Assembly (NCBI GenBank): GCA_030695565.1
Contig: JAUYRZ010000126.1
Coordinates: 1-64,000 of the forward strand
DNA: 64,000 nucleotides
Direction: 5' to 3'
From: Archangium sp.
Lineage (GTDB): Bacteria; Myxococcota; Myxococcia; Myxococcales; Myxococcaceae
Notes under the pieces: model-generated
What the model saw: the letters and a program-made list of their open reading frames with translations, nothing else
What the model was told of the DNA's origin: nothing
Databases searched by the model: none
Shown here: in pieces, positions 20,697 to 32,013 of the stretch
Numbering within the stretch: position 1 is the stretch's first letter
Layout: each line of letters opens with the position of its first letter
Translations under genes and position numbers: made by a program

Positions 20697-21196
20697 TGAT
20701 CAAACGCGTCGACGCCCGGTACGAAGCGGGCAGACGGGGCAGCGCCTGGCGGAAGGTGAAACGGGCGTACGCCACGCTCGACGTGGTGATCACCCGGGCT
20801 GAACGCGGTCACGGCAAACGCGCGGGCGTGTTGTCGGACTACACCTTCGCGGTGTGGGACGGCCCGCAGTTGGTGGAGATCGGCAAGGCGTACTCCGGGC
20901 TCACCGACGTGGAGATCGAGCTGATGACCAGGCGGCTCGAGGCCATCACCATCAGCCACTCCGGCCCGTACCACCTGGTCAAACCCGAGCTGGTGATCGA
21001 GGTTGCCTTCGACGGCCTGCAGAAGTCGCAGCGGCACAGCGGTGGTTTTGCGCTGCGTTTTCCCCGCATCGCCCGGGTGCGTGATGACAAGCAGCCACAC
21101 GAGGCCGACACGCTGGCGACGGTGAAGGCGTTGTTCGACACGCAGGTCGACTCAGGGCACCGGGAACAACCGCCTCAGCTCAGCTTGTTCGACTGA
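20696..21196 (+). CDS. ATP-dependent DNA ligase, C-terminal part (OB domain), out of frame with the N-part
   Basis: Continues the ligase from the second half of motif IV (LMIKR) through motif V (SAWRKVKR) into the OB-fold domain (about 60-166, ending QPPQLSLFD). If translated alone it would start at ATG 20696, which shares one base with the upstream TGA, a classic re-initiation junction, and give 166 residues. Catalysis needs motif IV Glu and motif V Lys in one folded enzyme, so activity would require the two polypeptides to associate. The reading frame stays intact for 500 bp after the break, which suggests a recent or artefactual lesion. Confidence 0.75.
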   Translation: MIKRVDARYEAGRRGSAWRKVKRAYATLDVVITRAERGHGKRAGVLSDYTFAVWDGPQLVEIGKAYSGLTDVEIELMTRRLEAITISHSGPYHLVKPELVIEVAFDGLQKSQRHSGGFALRFPRIARVRDDKQPHEADTLATVKALFDTQVDSGHREQPPQLSLFD

Positions 21197-21205
21197 CCAA
21201 CCGCA

Positions 21206-21832
21206 TCATCCGACGGCGTGGTTGTTCATCGCGCAGCTCTCCGCGCGTTCCAGGATCTTCTGCTGCGCAGACACGTCTTTCCCGGGGGCGAACACCTTCA
21301 AACACTGCAGCGCGAACGAGAGCCGCGAGGTGCGCCGATGCGAATACATCGGGTGTTCGCTCGGGCACGCCGCCACCGTCTTCTCCTTGTCGATGAACGA
21401 CCTGAACAAGGCGGCCGCTTCGGTCTTCTTTCCCTGATGGCCCAACGTGAATGCACGCAAGGTGAGCGGCACCGATTCGCCGTACGCCTTCAAGATCGCG
21501 CTGGCCGCCTCGAGCTCCTTCGCCGTGAGCGCACCACACGCGCGGGCGGCGATCTGATTCTCCGACCCCAGCAACGCGCCGTTGTCGCCCCACGGCCCCA
21601 GCGTCTCCAGCGGGCTTCCGATCGGGGCCTGCATCGACTTCTGCGCGAACACCTCTGCGTAGAAGCGCACCGAGGCGAGCTCGCTCTTCGAGCCCGGCTT
21701 CTTCTCGAGCGCCTCGACGATCTTCGAGATCTCCCGCGGCTCCGTGGGGGGCGGCGGCTCTGCCGAGACGCTGCGAGCGAGCAACGCGACAGCCAGACCG
21801 AGCACCGCACAGGCGACGAGGAGAGAGCGCAT
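21206..21832 (-). CDS. Hypothetical exported protein
   Basis: A 208-residue protein I do not recognise. The start at 21832 gives a clear signal peptide (MRSLLVACAVLGLAVALLA ... SVSAEPPPP). The mature part is helical, with a repeat-like stretch (SVPLTLRAFTLGHQGKKTEA) that could be a degenerate TPR, and a few Cys residues that may form disulfides in the periplasm. It is divergent from the kinase-led operon (about 120 bp between) and convergent with the ligase remnant 9 bp away. Confidence 0.65.
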   Translation of the reverse strand: MRSLLVACAVLGLAVALLARSVSAEPPPPTEPREISKIVEALEKKPGSKSELASVRFYAEVFAQKSMQAPIGSPLETLGPWGDNGALLGSENQIAARACGALTAKELEAASAILKAYGESVPLTLRAFTLGHQGKKTEAAALFRSFIDKEKTVAACPSEHPMYSHRRTSRLSFALQCLKVFAPGKDVSAQQKILERAESCAMNNHAVG

Positions 21833-21952
21833 GGCCCGAGACCCTACTTCACAGCGTCGCGCCGCCGCGTACCCCACAACACGGACAGGGTGCCGCCCGC
21901 CCTGCACAGTTTCCCGCGCTGCCGGGGCTTCCTGACCTAGAGTCCGCCGCCG

Positions 21953-24003
<2,051 letters not shown>

Positions 24004-24007
<4 letters not shown>

Positions 24008-24708
24008 CCCGACGACTGATCTTGAACGCCGACGACTTCGGCTACGACCCTGCCGTCACCCGGGGGATCGCCGAGTCGATGCGAAAGGGCGTGGTGTCCT
24101 CCACCACGATGATCGTCAATTCGCCGTGGAGCGAAGACGCCGCTGCCGACGCGCAGGGCCTGGCGATCGGCCTTCACTTGAACCTGGTGCGCTTCAGCTC
24201 AGTCAGCGTGCCCTCGCAGGAAATGACGGAACGCGCGGTGCTCACCCGGCAGTTCGTGGTGAACGAGACGCGCGCTCAGCTCGACAAGTTCAAGACGCTG
24301 CTCGGCCGCGACGCCACGCACATCGACGTGCACAAACACGCGCATCGTGAACCAACCGTGCTCGGCGCGGTGGGCATCGTGGCCCGTGAACGGGGCCTCG
24401 CCGTGCGCAGCATCGACCCGGGCATGCGCAACGCGCTCAAAGACGCAGGCGTGCACACCAACGACTTCTTCATCGGTGATGCCGCTGACGCCGCGTACTG
24501 GACGCCTGAACGGTGGCTCGCCGAACTCGATGACATGCCCAGCGAAGGTGTGATCGAGCTGATGTGTCACCCGGGTCACCGGCCCAGCCACGTGAGCAGC
24601 GGCTACGGCCCGCAGCGTGAAGTCGAGCTGGCCACCTTCCTGGCCCCGGCTGCCCGCGAAGCGCTCGTCTCCCGAGGGCTCGAGCTGAGCTCCTGGGCCG
24701 GCGTGTGA
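24004..24708 (+). CDS. YdjC/ChbG-family carbohydrate deacetylase
   Basis: A 234-residue protein with the YdjC fold. LNADDFGYDPAV holds the metal-binding Asp, GLHLNLV one His, and HIDVHKHAH the remaining His residues. Family members remove acetyl groups from diacetyl-chitooligosaccharides (ChbG) or deacetylate lipid intermediates (HpnK in hopanoid synthesis). The gene is locked between the kinase (4-bp overlap) and the CPBP protease (GTGA overlap), so envelope glycan or glycolipid processing is more likely than sugar catabolism. This is an inference from position only. Confidence 0.85.
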
Positions 24709-25571
24709 ACCTGCTGAGGGATGCGGAAGGTCGCATCCGCTCGCCGTACGTGGTCTGTGTCTTCGTTCTCGTGGCGGTCGCCTCCCAGGGCGTCTTGAGC
24801 CTGGGCTTGGGCCTCGCGGGCTTGCTCAGCTTCGAGGATCTCGACTCGCCGCGCGTCTTCTTCTCCACCTTCCCCACGCTCGTCTCGGGCGTGGGGGCCA
24901 CGCTGGTCTGTTGGTTCGCCTTCCACGAGCCGACCGGGCTCGACGCACCGGCGCCGCTGCGGCTGTTCGGCGTGGGCTTTCTCATCGGGGCCGTCGCACT
25001 GAGCGTCTGTTGTGTCGTCCCGGTGCTGGCTGGGGCCACCACCCTCTCGGTGACTTCCAAGAGCGCGAGCGTGGTCGCCACGGCGGGGCTGATGCAGCTG
25101 CTCACGCTCTCCCCCGCCGGTTTCGGAGAAGAGCTGCTCCTGCGGGGCCTGGGCTTCAACGCGCTGCGAAGAGGCATGGGCGACGTCGCGGCGGTGGCTG
25201 TCTCGAGCGCGATCTTCGGTGGGCTCCACCTGTTCAACCCCGGCGCCACCTGGCTCGCAGCTCTGGGCGTCGCGCTCGTCGGCGCCTGGTTCGGAGCGCT
25301 CACCGTGCGCACCGGCTCGCTCTGGTCGGCGATGGGCCTGCACGTGGCGTGGAACTTCTTCGAAGGCTTCGTGTTCGGTCAGCCGGTGAGCGGAAATCCC
25401 CCCGGCACCTCGCTGCTCATCGGGGGCGACGCTGCCGTGCCCACCTTCTGGTCAGGTGGTGCGTTCGGGCCCGAGGCCGCGGGGTGGACGGCCGTGGTGC
25501 TGGTGCTCGGTCTGGGCCTGACGCTCACCCTTGACTTGAGGTCGACACAGACTAGACGACCGAGCCGATGA
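24705..25571 (+). CDS. CPBP-family intramembrane glutamic protease
   Basis: A 288-residue inner-membrane protein with about eight hydrophobic segments. The Abi/CPBP catalytic motifs are present: GFGEELLLRG (Glu142-Glu143), FGGLHLFN and HVAWNFFEG. The family includes CAAX-type proteases, bacteriocin-immunity proteins and, in Myxococcota, the myxosortases that process MYXO-CTERM proteins. Which role applies here cannot be told from sequence alone. GTG 24705 overlaps the deacetylase stop and its own stop overlaps the ABC ATPase start (ATGA). Confidence 0.85.
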   Translation: MNLLRDAEGRIRSPYVVCVFVLVAVASQGVLSLGLGLAGLLSFEDLDSPRVFFSTFPTLVSGVGATLVCWFAFHEPTGLDAPAPLRLFGVGFLIGAVALSVCCVVPVLAGATTLSVTSKSASVVATAGLMQLLTLSPAGFGEELLLRGLGFNALRRGMGDVAAVAVSSAIFGGLHLFNPGATWLAALGVALVGAWFGALTVRTGSLWSAMGLHVAWNFFEGFVFGQPVSGNPPGTSLLIGGDAAVPTFWSGGAFGPEAAGWTAVVLVLGLGLTLTLDLRSTQTRRPSR

Positions 25572-26503
25572 TCAAGGTCGAAGGCCTCACCAAGTACTAC
25601 GGAGAGCGCGCGGCGATTCGCGACCTCTCGTTCAACATCGAAAAGGGCGAAGTCATCGGCTTCCTGGGGCTCAACGGCGCCGGCAAGTCGACCACCCTCA
25701 AGGTGCTCGGTTGCGTGCTGCTGCCCACCAGCGGCCGGGTGCTCATCGATGGTTTCGATGTCACGAAGGATCCACACGAGATCCGCAAGCGCATCGGGTT
25801 CCTCCCCGACACCCCGCCGCTGTACGACGAGATGACGGTCGAGGGGTACCTCGAGTTCGTGGCCCAGCTGCGCGGCGTGAGCAACGCCGACCTGGCGATG
25901 CGCGTGCGCGACGCGATGGAGAAGACTTCTCTCGTCGATCGCCGCGACGACGCCATCTCCAGTCTGTCGCACGGGTACCGGCAGCGTGTCGGCGTGGCCC
26001 AGGCCCTGGTGCACGACCCGCGGCTGCTCATCCTCGACGAGCCCACCTCGGGTCTCGACCCGGTGCAGATCGTCGAGATGCGCGAGCTGATTCAGAAGCT
26101 CAAGGGCGAACACACGGTGCTCGTCTCCAGCCACATCCTGGGAGAGATCAGCCAGATCTGTGATCGCTACCTGGTCATCCAGCAGGGCGAGATCATCGCC
26201 CGCGGCACCGAAGCCGACCTGGGCAACCTGCTCGGCAACGCCGGCGCGGTGGAGCTCGAGGTGCACGGCGCGCCGCAGAAGGCGATCGACGTGCTCAAGA
26301 CGGTGCCCGGCGTGACCGACGTCACGGTGCTCAAACTCGATGGCGAGGTGGCTTCACTGCGCGTCGTCGGCAGCGGCGAGCTCCGCCCTGAAATGGTGAA
26401 GGCGCTGGTCGGCGCGGGCATCTCGTTGCTGCGCATCGACAAGGCCGCCGCTCGCCTGGAGAACATCTTCTTGAAGCTCACGCACGGCAAGGAGGCGGCT
26501 TGA
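25568..26503 (+). CDS. ABC transporter ATP-binding protein (GldA-like)
   Basis: A 311-residue ATPase with Walker A GLNGAGKSTT (residues 34-43), signature LSHGYRQRVG (near 134), Walker B LLILDEPTSGLDP and H-loop SSHIL. A C-terminal extension of about 90 residues matches exporter ATPases of the GldA/NosF/CcmA type. It energises the permease encoded next. Its stop overlaps a TTG start, with GGAGG just upstream, for that permease. Confidence 0.92.
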   Translation: MIKVEGLTKYYGERAAIRDLSFNIEKGEVIGFLGLNGAGKSTTLKVLGCVLLPTSGRVLIDGFDVTKDPHEIRKRIGFLPDTPPLYDEMTVEGYLEFVAQLRGVSNADLAMRVRDAMEKTSLVDRRDDAISSLSHGYRQRVGVAQALVHDPRLLILDEPTSGLDPVQIVEMRELIQKLKGEHTVLVSSHILGEISQICDRYLVIQQGEIIARGTEADLGNLLGNAGAVELEVHGAPQKAIDVLKTVPGVTDVTVLKLDGEVASLRVVGSGELRPEMVKALVGAGISLLRIDKAAARLENIFLKLTHGKEAA

Positions 26504-27222
26504 AGAACGTATCGCTCATCACCCGCCGCGAGCTGCAGTCGTACCTGCGCACCATGAGCGGGTACATCATCATCGCGGTGATGCTCTTCATCGACGGCCT
26601 GCTGTTCAACGCCTTCGCGGTTCCCGGCACGGCCAAGAAGTCTTCCGAAGTGCTGGCCGACTTCTTCACGCTCACCTCGGGCATCACCATGGTGGGCGCG
26701 GTGTTCCTCTCCATGCGGCTCATCGCGGAAGAGCGGCAGACCGGCACCATCGCGCTGCTCTACTCGTCGCCGATTCACGACGTGGAGATCGTGCTGGGCA
26801 AGTTCCTCGCGGCCTTCCTCTTCCTGTGCGTGTTCTTCCTCTCCACCTCGTACATGCCGATCCTCATCGCGGTGTACGGCAAGGTCTCGCTGGGCCACAT
26901 CTTCGCCGGCTACTTCGGCTTGATGCTGGTCGGCGCATGCGGGCTGGCCATCGGCACGTTCGGCAGCGCGCTCACCCGCAGCCAGGTGGTCGCCTCCGTG
27001 CTCTCGGGCGTGATGGTGCTCGCGCTGACCACCTGCTGGCTGCTCGCCAAGGTCACCGAGCGCCCGCTCACCGACATCATCAACGGCCTGGCCTGGTGGG
27101 GTCACTTCGACGCCTTCCGCATCGGCCTCGTGCACGTGAAACACGTCGCGTACTTCGGCCTGGTCACCTTCCTCGCGCTCTTCGCCGCCACGCGCGTGCT
27201 CGAAGCGCGAAGGTGGAGGTAA
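26500..27222 (+). CDS. ABC transporter permease (GldF-like, ABC-2 type)
   Basis: A 240-residue inner-membrane protein with about six helices, including YIIIAVMLFIDGLLF and TSYMPILIAVYG. ITRRELQSYLRTMSGYI and LIAEERQTGTIALLYSSPI are hallmarks of ABC-2/GldF permeases. It starts at TTG 26500, overlapping the ATPase stop, with GGAGG at 26491-26495. Together with the next two genes it forms a GldA/F/G-like exporter whose substrate is unknown. Confidence 0.88.
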   Translation: MKNVSLITRRELQSYLRTMSGYIIIAVMLFIDGLLFNAFAVPGTAKKSSEVLADFFTLTSGITMVGAVFLSMRLIAEERQTGTIALLYSSPIHDVEIVLGKFLAAFLFLCVFFLSTSYMPILIAVYGKVSLGHIFAGYFGLMLVGACGLAIGTFGSALTRSQVVASVLSGVMVLALTTCWLLAKVTERPLTDIINGLAWWGHFDAFRIGLVHVKHVAYFGLVTFLALFAATRVLEARRWR

Positions 27223-27225
27223 GTC

Positions 27226-29067
27226 ATGCAGCTCTCCATTCTCCTGGTCGTCGGTCTCGCGCTCGCCTGGGTCGGTGAGCGCATCGTCGAAGCCTCCACC
27301 GCGCGGTACGCCCTCACCGGCGTGGGCGCGGCCATGGTGCTCGTCGCCACGGTGCTGCGTTTCCTCCGCTCGCGATCTCAGAAAGACGAGCTCGCCCGGG
27401 TTCAGCGCCTGTTCGCCGCCTTCAGCGGGCTGGCGTTGCTGGCCTTCGTTCTCTACTTCCTGCAGTCGGATCTCTTCACCAAGCTGACCGGCGCTTCGTT
27501 GGTGAGCGCCTCGCCGAAGATCTCCGGCGTGTTGTCGGTCTTGTGGCCGGCCGTGCTGGCGATGGCCCTGCTGCCCACCCTGCTGATGGAGCTGTCGTTC
27601 GGCACCATGGCCAGGGCGCCCAGGCTGGAGGACGGCCGCATCGACGAGGCCATGCTCTCGGGCGTGGGCCTGGCGTGCGCGCTGATCTTCGCGTTCTCCG
27701 TGCAGTACGTGGCCACCGAGCGCGACTCGAAGGCCGACTTCTCGTACTTCCGCGTGGCCAAGGCGGGCGATGCGACGCAGAAGCTGGTCGCGTCGTTCGA
27801 TGAGCCGATCGAGGTCTACCTGTTCTTCCCTCCGGCCAGCGACGCGGCCGAGGCGGTGGCGGGCTACTTCAAGGAGCTGCAGGACGTCAGCTCGCAGATC
27901 AAGGTCACCCGCCTCGATCACGCGATGGAGCCCATCAAGGCCAAGGAGCTCGCGGTCAGCGGCAACGGCACCGTGTTGATCAAGAAGGGCGGCCGCAAAG
28001 AAAGCATCTTCATCGGCACCGAAGTGGAGAAGGCCAAGAGCCAGCTGCGCGGTCTCGACGCTGAAGTGCAGAAGCGAATGCTCCAGGTCGCCAAGTCGCG
28101 CCGCACCGTCTACCTGACCGGTGGTCACGGTGAACGCAGCCAGGACCCCACCAACGGGATGGATCAGCGGGCCACCATCGAGATCCTCTACAAGACGCTG
28201 CAGGATCAGAACTTCGAGGTGCGCACGCTGACCACCGCGGAAGGCCTCGGCAACGAGATCCCCAAAGATGCGGCGGCGCTGTTCATCCTCGGTCCCTCGC
28301 GGGCGTTCTCGGAACCCGAAGCGGCGTCGATCGAGGCGTACGCGAAGAAGGGCGGCCGGTTGTTCATCGCGCTCGACCCCGAGAACGGCCTCACCTTCGA
28401 AGAGCTGCTGACGCCCCTGGGGCTGTCGTTCAAGCCGCAGTCGATCGCGCAGGAGCGTGGCACCGCCAACGTGCGCCCGCCCCCCGGGCTGGCCGATCGC
28501 ATCAACATCGGCACCCGCACCTTCAGCTCGCACCCCGTGGTGACGTACCTGGGGCGCAGCAACGTGCCGGTGCTCATGCTGGGCGCGGGCGGGCTGGAGG
28601 AGCTGCCCAAACACCCGGCGGATCTCACCATCGACTTCGCCGTGCGTTCGGCGCCCGAGTCGTGGAACGACGCATCGGGCAACTTCGAGTTCGACCAGAG
28701 CCTGGGCGAGACCAGGAAGGCCTGGGGCGTGGTGGCGGCCATCGAGCGCCGCGCGCCATCCGCGAAGAACGAAGACGCCATGCGGGCGCTGGTGTTGGGC
28801 GACTCCGACGCGATCGCCGATCTGGTGCTCCAGCAGCTGCCGGGTAATCAGTACCTGGTGGTCGACGGCTTCAAGTGGCTGCTGGGTGATGAGCAGCTCG
28901 CCGGCGTCACCAACACCGAGGTCGACGTGCCGCTCACGCGCAGCCGCCAGCAAGACACCGCCACCTTCTACGCCACCACGTTCCTCGCGCCGCTGGGCGT
29001 GCTCGGCGTGGGCTTCCTCGCCCGCCGCCGCGCGAAGAAGCAAAGCAGCAAGGAGAACAAGTCGTGA
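27226..29067 (+). CDS. GldG-like ABC transporter auxiliary protein
   Basis: A 613-residue protein. The N-terminal ~180 residues hold about five membrane helices. The large extracytoplasmic part matches the GldG/ABC-type auxiliary region (DUF4350/IFT52-like fold), with VYLTGGHGERS and ALFILGPSRAFSEPE. A C-terminal hydrophobic segment is followed by basic residues (FLARRRAKKQ). Such proteins act with GldA/GldF-type subunits; in Bacteroidota the complex supports gliding, elsewhere its role is open. It begins 3 bp after the permease and ends in a GTGA overlap with the DUF4340 gene. Confidence 0.85.
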   Translation: MQLSILLVVGLALAWVGERIVEASTARYALTGVGAAMVLVATVLRFLRSRSQKDELARVQRLFAAFSGLALLAFVLYFLQSDLFTKLTGASLVSASPKISGVLSVLWPAVLAMALLPTLLMELSFGTMARAPRLEDGRIDEAMLSGVGLACALIFAFSVQYVATERDSKADFSYFRVAKAGDATQKLVASFDEPIEVYLFFPPASDAAEAVAGYFKELQDVSSQIKVTRLDHAMEPIKAKELAVSGNGTVLIKKGGRKESIFIGTEVEKAKSQLRGLDAEVQKRMLQVAKSRRTVYLTGGHGERSQDPTNGMDQRATIEILYKTLQDQNFEVRTLTTAEGLGNEIPKDAAALFILGPSRAFSEPEAASIEAYAKKGGRLFIALDPENGLTFEELLTPLGLSFKPQSIAQERGTANVRPPPGLADRINIGTRTFSSHPVVTYLGRSNVPVLMLGAGGLEELPKHPADLTIDFAVRSAPESWNDASGNFEFDQSLGETRKAWGVVAAIERRAPSAKNEDAMRALVLGDSDAIADLVLQQLPGNQYLVVDGFKWLLGDEQLAGVTNTEVDVPLTRSRQQDTATFYATTFLAPLGVLGVGFLARRRAKKQSSKENKS

Positions 29068-30104
29068 AAGCCCGCAGCGCAGCCCTGCAGGGAGGCCTGG
29101 CACTCGCCGGTCTCGTCGCCGCGTACACCACCTGGCAGCGCCCCAAAGACTCGGTGAAGAGCGAGTCGGTGGTGGTGGTCGACGCCACGAAGAACTCCCT
29201 CGAGCGCGTGCGCTACGAAGATGGCGTTCGTTCGGTCTCGGTGGAGAAGAAAGACCGCTTGATGGTCACCCTCGCCTACCTGCCGGGCAAACGGCCGGTG
29301 TTCGACGCAGGCGTGGCCCTGGTCGAAGTCGATGCGGGCGTCGATGGGGGCACCGTGCTCGCGAGCGCAAAGCCCGCCGAGCCCACGCCCGACCGCACCG
29401 TGTTCGCGAACGATCGCGCCGACACCTTGTGGACCAAGCTGACGCCCTTCGAAGGCAGCCGCGCGCTGGGCACCTTGAGCAAGGAGAAGCTCGACGAGGT
29501 CGGCCTCACCAACAGCGAACGAAAGCTCGAGCTGCAGGTCGCCGGGGTCACCCGCCGCTTCACCATCTCGCGCCCGGTCAGCGGGCTCATCGGCAACTAC
29601 GCGCAGGACGAGAAGTCGGGCGAGGTGTTCCTCATCTCGTCGAGCCTGTTCAACGAGCTCGACCCCAGCTCGCAGCTGCTGGTCGATCGCCGGCTGCACC
29701 TGTTCAAGCCCACCGAGTTCGACGCCTTCACCGTGAAGGCGGGCGACAAGATGGCCGCGTTCGTCTCGACGGGCGCCGACATTCCGCAGACCGCGAAGAT
29801 CGCGCGCGCCGCCACGCCCGACAAGGCGGAGGAGATGGTGAAGAACTGGCACGACAAGATCTGGAACCGGTTGATCGTCACCGAGGTGCTCAGCCAGGGC
29901 GAGCTGCCGAAGCTGGGTGAGCCGAAGGTGCAGATGCGCTTCGACTACACCCAGAAGGGTTCGCCCAAAGGCTGGCTCGAGCTGGGCTTCGATCCCAAGG
30001 GTGGCACGTGGGCTCGCAGCGAGAACACGCCGAGCTGGGTGTCAGTGCATCAGGGCAGCGAGGAGCTGATTCTCGAAGGCCTCAAGCACGCCCTCGGCAC
30101 CTGA
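29064..30104 (+). CDS. DUF4340-type envelope protein
   Basis: A 346-residue protein with one N-terminal membrane helix (near residues 6-22) and an otherwise periplasmic, beta-rich body. The arrangement and segments such as EVFLISSSLFNELD match DUF4340 proteins, which regularly sit behind GldG-like genes and probably form part of the exporter. GTG 29064 overlaps the GldG-like stop by 4 bp. It is the last gene of the run that starts at 21953; a hairpin repeat follows 6 bp later. Confidence 0.82.
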   Translation: MKARSAALQGGLALAGLVAAYTTWQRPKDSVKSESVVVVDATKNSLERVRYEDGVRSVSVEKKDRLMVTLAYLPGKRPVFDAGVALVEVDAGVDGGTVLASAKPAEPTPDRTVFANDRADTLWTKLTPFEGSRALGTLSKEKLDEVGLTNSERKLELQVAGVTRRFTISRPVSGLIGNYAQDEKSGEVFLISSSLFNELDPSSQLLVDRRLHLFKPTEFDAFTVKAGDKMAAFVSTGADIPQTAKIARAATPDKAEEMVKNWHDKIWNRLIVTEVLSQGELPKLGEPKVQMRFDYTQKGSPKGWLELGFDPKGGTWARSENTPSWVSVHQGSEELILEGLKHALGT

Positions 30105-30110
30105 AGTTCT

Positions 30111-30137
30111 CCCTCTCCTTGCGCGAGCGGGGAGAGG
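30111..30137. repeat. CCCTCTCC-type hairpin repeat, copy 3
   Basis: CCCTCTCC (30111-30118) and GGGGAGAGG (30129-30137) form a hairpin between the convergent DUF4340 and histidine kinase genes. Confidence 0.6.
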
Positions 30138-30224
30138 AACCACGTCGGGCACGCTGCTGTTTTCCGGCAGGCGCACACGATCACGCTTTTCGAGATCTCA
30201 CGTGCGGCCCCTCCCCCCCAACCC

Positions 30225-31994
30225 TCAGCTGACTTCGGGCAGGCGGATGATGAAGGTCGCGCCCACGCCGGGTGCACCTTCCGCGCGAATCGAGCCGCGG
30301 TGCGCCTCCACGATGCTGCGCGAGACCGACAACCCCAGGCCCGTGCCCTGCCCGCGGCGCTTGGTGGTGAAGAAGGGCTTGAACAGCTTGTCCTTCACGT
30401 CTTCTGCCAGGCCGGGGCCGGTGTCGCCCACCTTGATCTCCACGAAGCCGGCTTCGGGGCTCGAGGTCGACACGGTGATGAGCTTCTTCGGTGAGCCCTC
30501 CATCGCCTGACCTGCGTTGAGCATCAGGTTGAGCAGCACCTGGCGCAGCTGGTTCGAGTTGCCGCGAATCGCACAGAGGCCGGTCGAGAGCGAAGTCTCC
30601 ACCCGAACGCCCTGCATCTGAAGTTGGTGAACGCACAGCGCCATCGCGCCCAGCACCACGTCGTTGGGGCCCAGCGCCTCGAACTCCATCTCGGGCGGGC
30701 GGGAGAACTCGAGCAGGTTCTGCAGGATCTTGTTCGCGCGGAAGGCGTCCGCCTCGATGAGTTTGAAGTACTCGAGCACCTCGGCCATGTCGGTCGACTC
30801 CTGGCCCAGCTGCGCGAAGCCCACGATGCCCACCATGGGGTTCTTCACCTCGTGCGCCACGCTGGCGGCGAGCTCGCCGACGGCCGACAGCTTCTCCGAC
30901 TGCACCAGCTGCGCGTTGGTGGTCTGCAGCTGCTCACTGCGCCGAACCAATTCACGGCTCATCTCGTTCAAGGCGGCGCCCACCGAGCGGATCTCGGTGG
31001 GGCCATCCACCGGCACCTCGACGCCGAAGTTGCCGCGGGAGATCACCATCAGCGTCTCCTGCAGATCACGCAGCGGGCGGGTCACCCGGCGGCCCAGCAA
31101 CACGGCCAGCACCAGCGCGAGCGAGACCACGCCGACCGCGAAGAGCAGGGAGCGGCGCGACAACTCACGGGTGGCCTTGAACACCTCGTCGCGCGGCACC
31201 TCGACGATCACCGCGCCCACGCCATTGTCCACGCGCGCGAAGGCGGCCACCTTGGAGACGCCGTTCACTTCGTACTCCTCGGTGCCGCGGGCCAGCTTGC
31301 CGCCCAACGCGTCTTTCACCACCGGCAACGCCGAGAGATCTTCCCGCTTGATGACCTGTTCGCTGTCGGGGTGCGCCAACACGCGGCCGAGGCGATCGAC
31401 GAGGAACACCTTGTACACGCTGTTGGTGGCCACCGCGGAGAGCAGCCACTCGGGCCGCAGATCGGCGATCACCACCGCCTTGCCGTCGGCCGTGGTCGAC
31501 GAGAGCCGCACCAACGCGAGGTCGGGCGCGAGCGACGCGTTCTGCAACACGATGCCTGCCTGCTGCACCGCATCAAGCGGAGCGGGCGTGCGCTTGCGCG
31601 CTTCGGTCAAATCGTCGGCGGTCAGGTTGAGCGCCGCCAGCCGCTTGTTGTCGACGAAGAGAAAGGAACGCTCGAAGCCGCCTTCGGTGCGTTTGAAGAC
31701 CTCCAGCGAGAGCACCGCGGCGTCGGCATCGAACAGGCTGCGCGCGCGGCGCTCGGCGTCACCGGGGGTGATCTCGTACTCCTGACCGAAGTAGCGGAGC
31801 TTGTCGGCGATGCCGTCGACGGTGCGTTCGATCTGCTGCGCCACCGTGCCGGCCACCAGCGCGTTGACGTCGTAGACCGAGGCCTCTTTGTCGGCGCTCA
31901 CCACCCGCGTCGCGAGCAGCAGGTACACGCCCATCGCGCCGACGAGCATGACGCCGACGAGCAAGACGATCTGCGTACGAAGCGACGACTGCAC
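30225..31994 (-). CDS. Membrane sensor histidine kinase with Cache-like sensor and HAMP
   Basis: A 589-residue kinase. TM1 (about 8-30) and TM2 (about 283-303) flank a roughly 250-residue periplasmic sensor resembling a Cache domain (VFLVDRLGRVLAHPD). Then come HAMP (RRVTRPLRDL), HisKA with phospho-acceptor His381 (SVAHEVKNPM), and HATPase_c with LLNLMLNAGQAM, GDTGPGL and GTGLGLSV. All catalytic boxes are intact. There is no receiver domain, and two receiver-only proteins lie at the head of the same cluster. GTG 31994 begins MQSSLRTQIVLL directly before TM1. It is the last gene of the minus-strand run, 19 bp after the barrel gene. Confidence 0.9.
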   Translation of the reverse strand: MQSSLRTQIVLLVGVMLVGAMGVYLLLATRVVSADKEASVYDVNALVAGTVAQQIERTVDGIADKLRYFGQEYEITPGDAERRARSLFDADAAVLSLEVFKRTEGGFERSFLFVDNKRLAALNLTADDLTEARKRTPAPLDAVQQAGIVLQNASLAPDLALVRLSSTTADGKAVVIADLRPEWLLSAVATNSVYKVFLVDRLGRVLAHPDSEQVIKREDLSALPVVKDALGGKLARGTEEYEVNGVSKVAAFARVDNGVGAVIVEVPRDEVFKATRELSRRSLLFAVGVVSLALVLAVLLGRRVTRPLRDLQETLMVISRGNFGVEVPVDGPTEIRSVGAALNEMSRELVRRSEQLQTTNAQLVQSEKLSAVGELAASVAHEVKNPMVGIVGFAQLGQESTDMAEVLEYFKLIEADAFRANKILQNLLEFSRPPEMEFEALGPNDVVLGAMALCVHQLQMQGVRVETSLSTGLCAIRGNSNQLRQVLLNLMLNAGQAMEGSPKKLITVSTSSPEAGFVEIKVGDTGPGLAEDVKDKLFKPFFTTKRRGQGTGLGLSVSRSIVEAHRGSIRAEGAPGVGATFIIRLPEVS

Positions 31995-32013
31995 TTTGGA
32001 GAACCCCCAACCG

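Noticed and set aside
20685-20700. Programmed -1 frameshifting in the ligase gene
   Set aside because: No X-XXY-YYZ slippery heptamer or obvious downstream pseudoknot at the junction; a base deletion or a split gene is simpler.
26167-29103. A 978-codon open frame on the minus strand opposite the ABC/GldG genes
   Set aside because: Spans four well-supported plus-strand genes and yields low-complexity protein; shadow frame.
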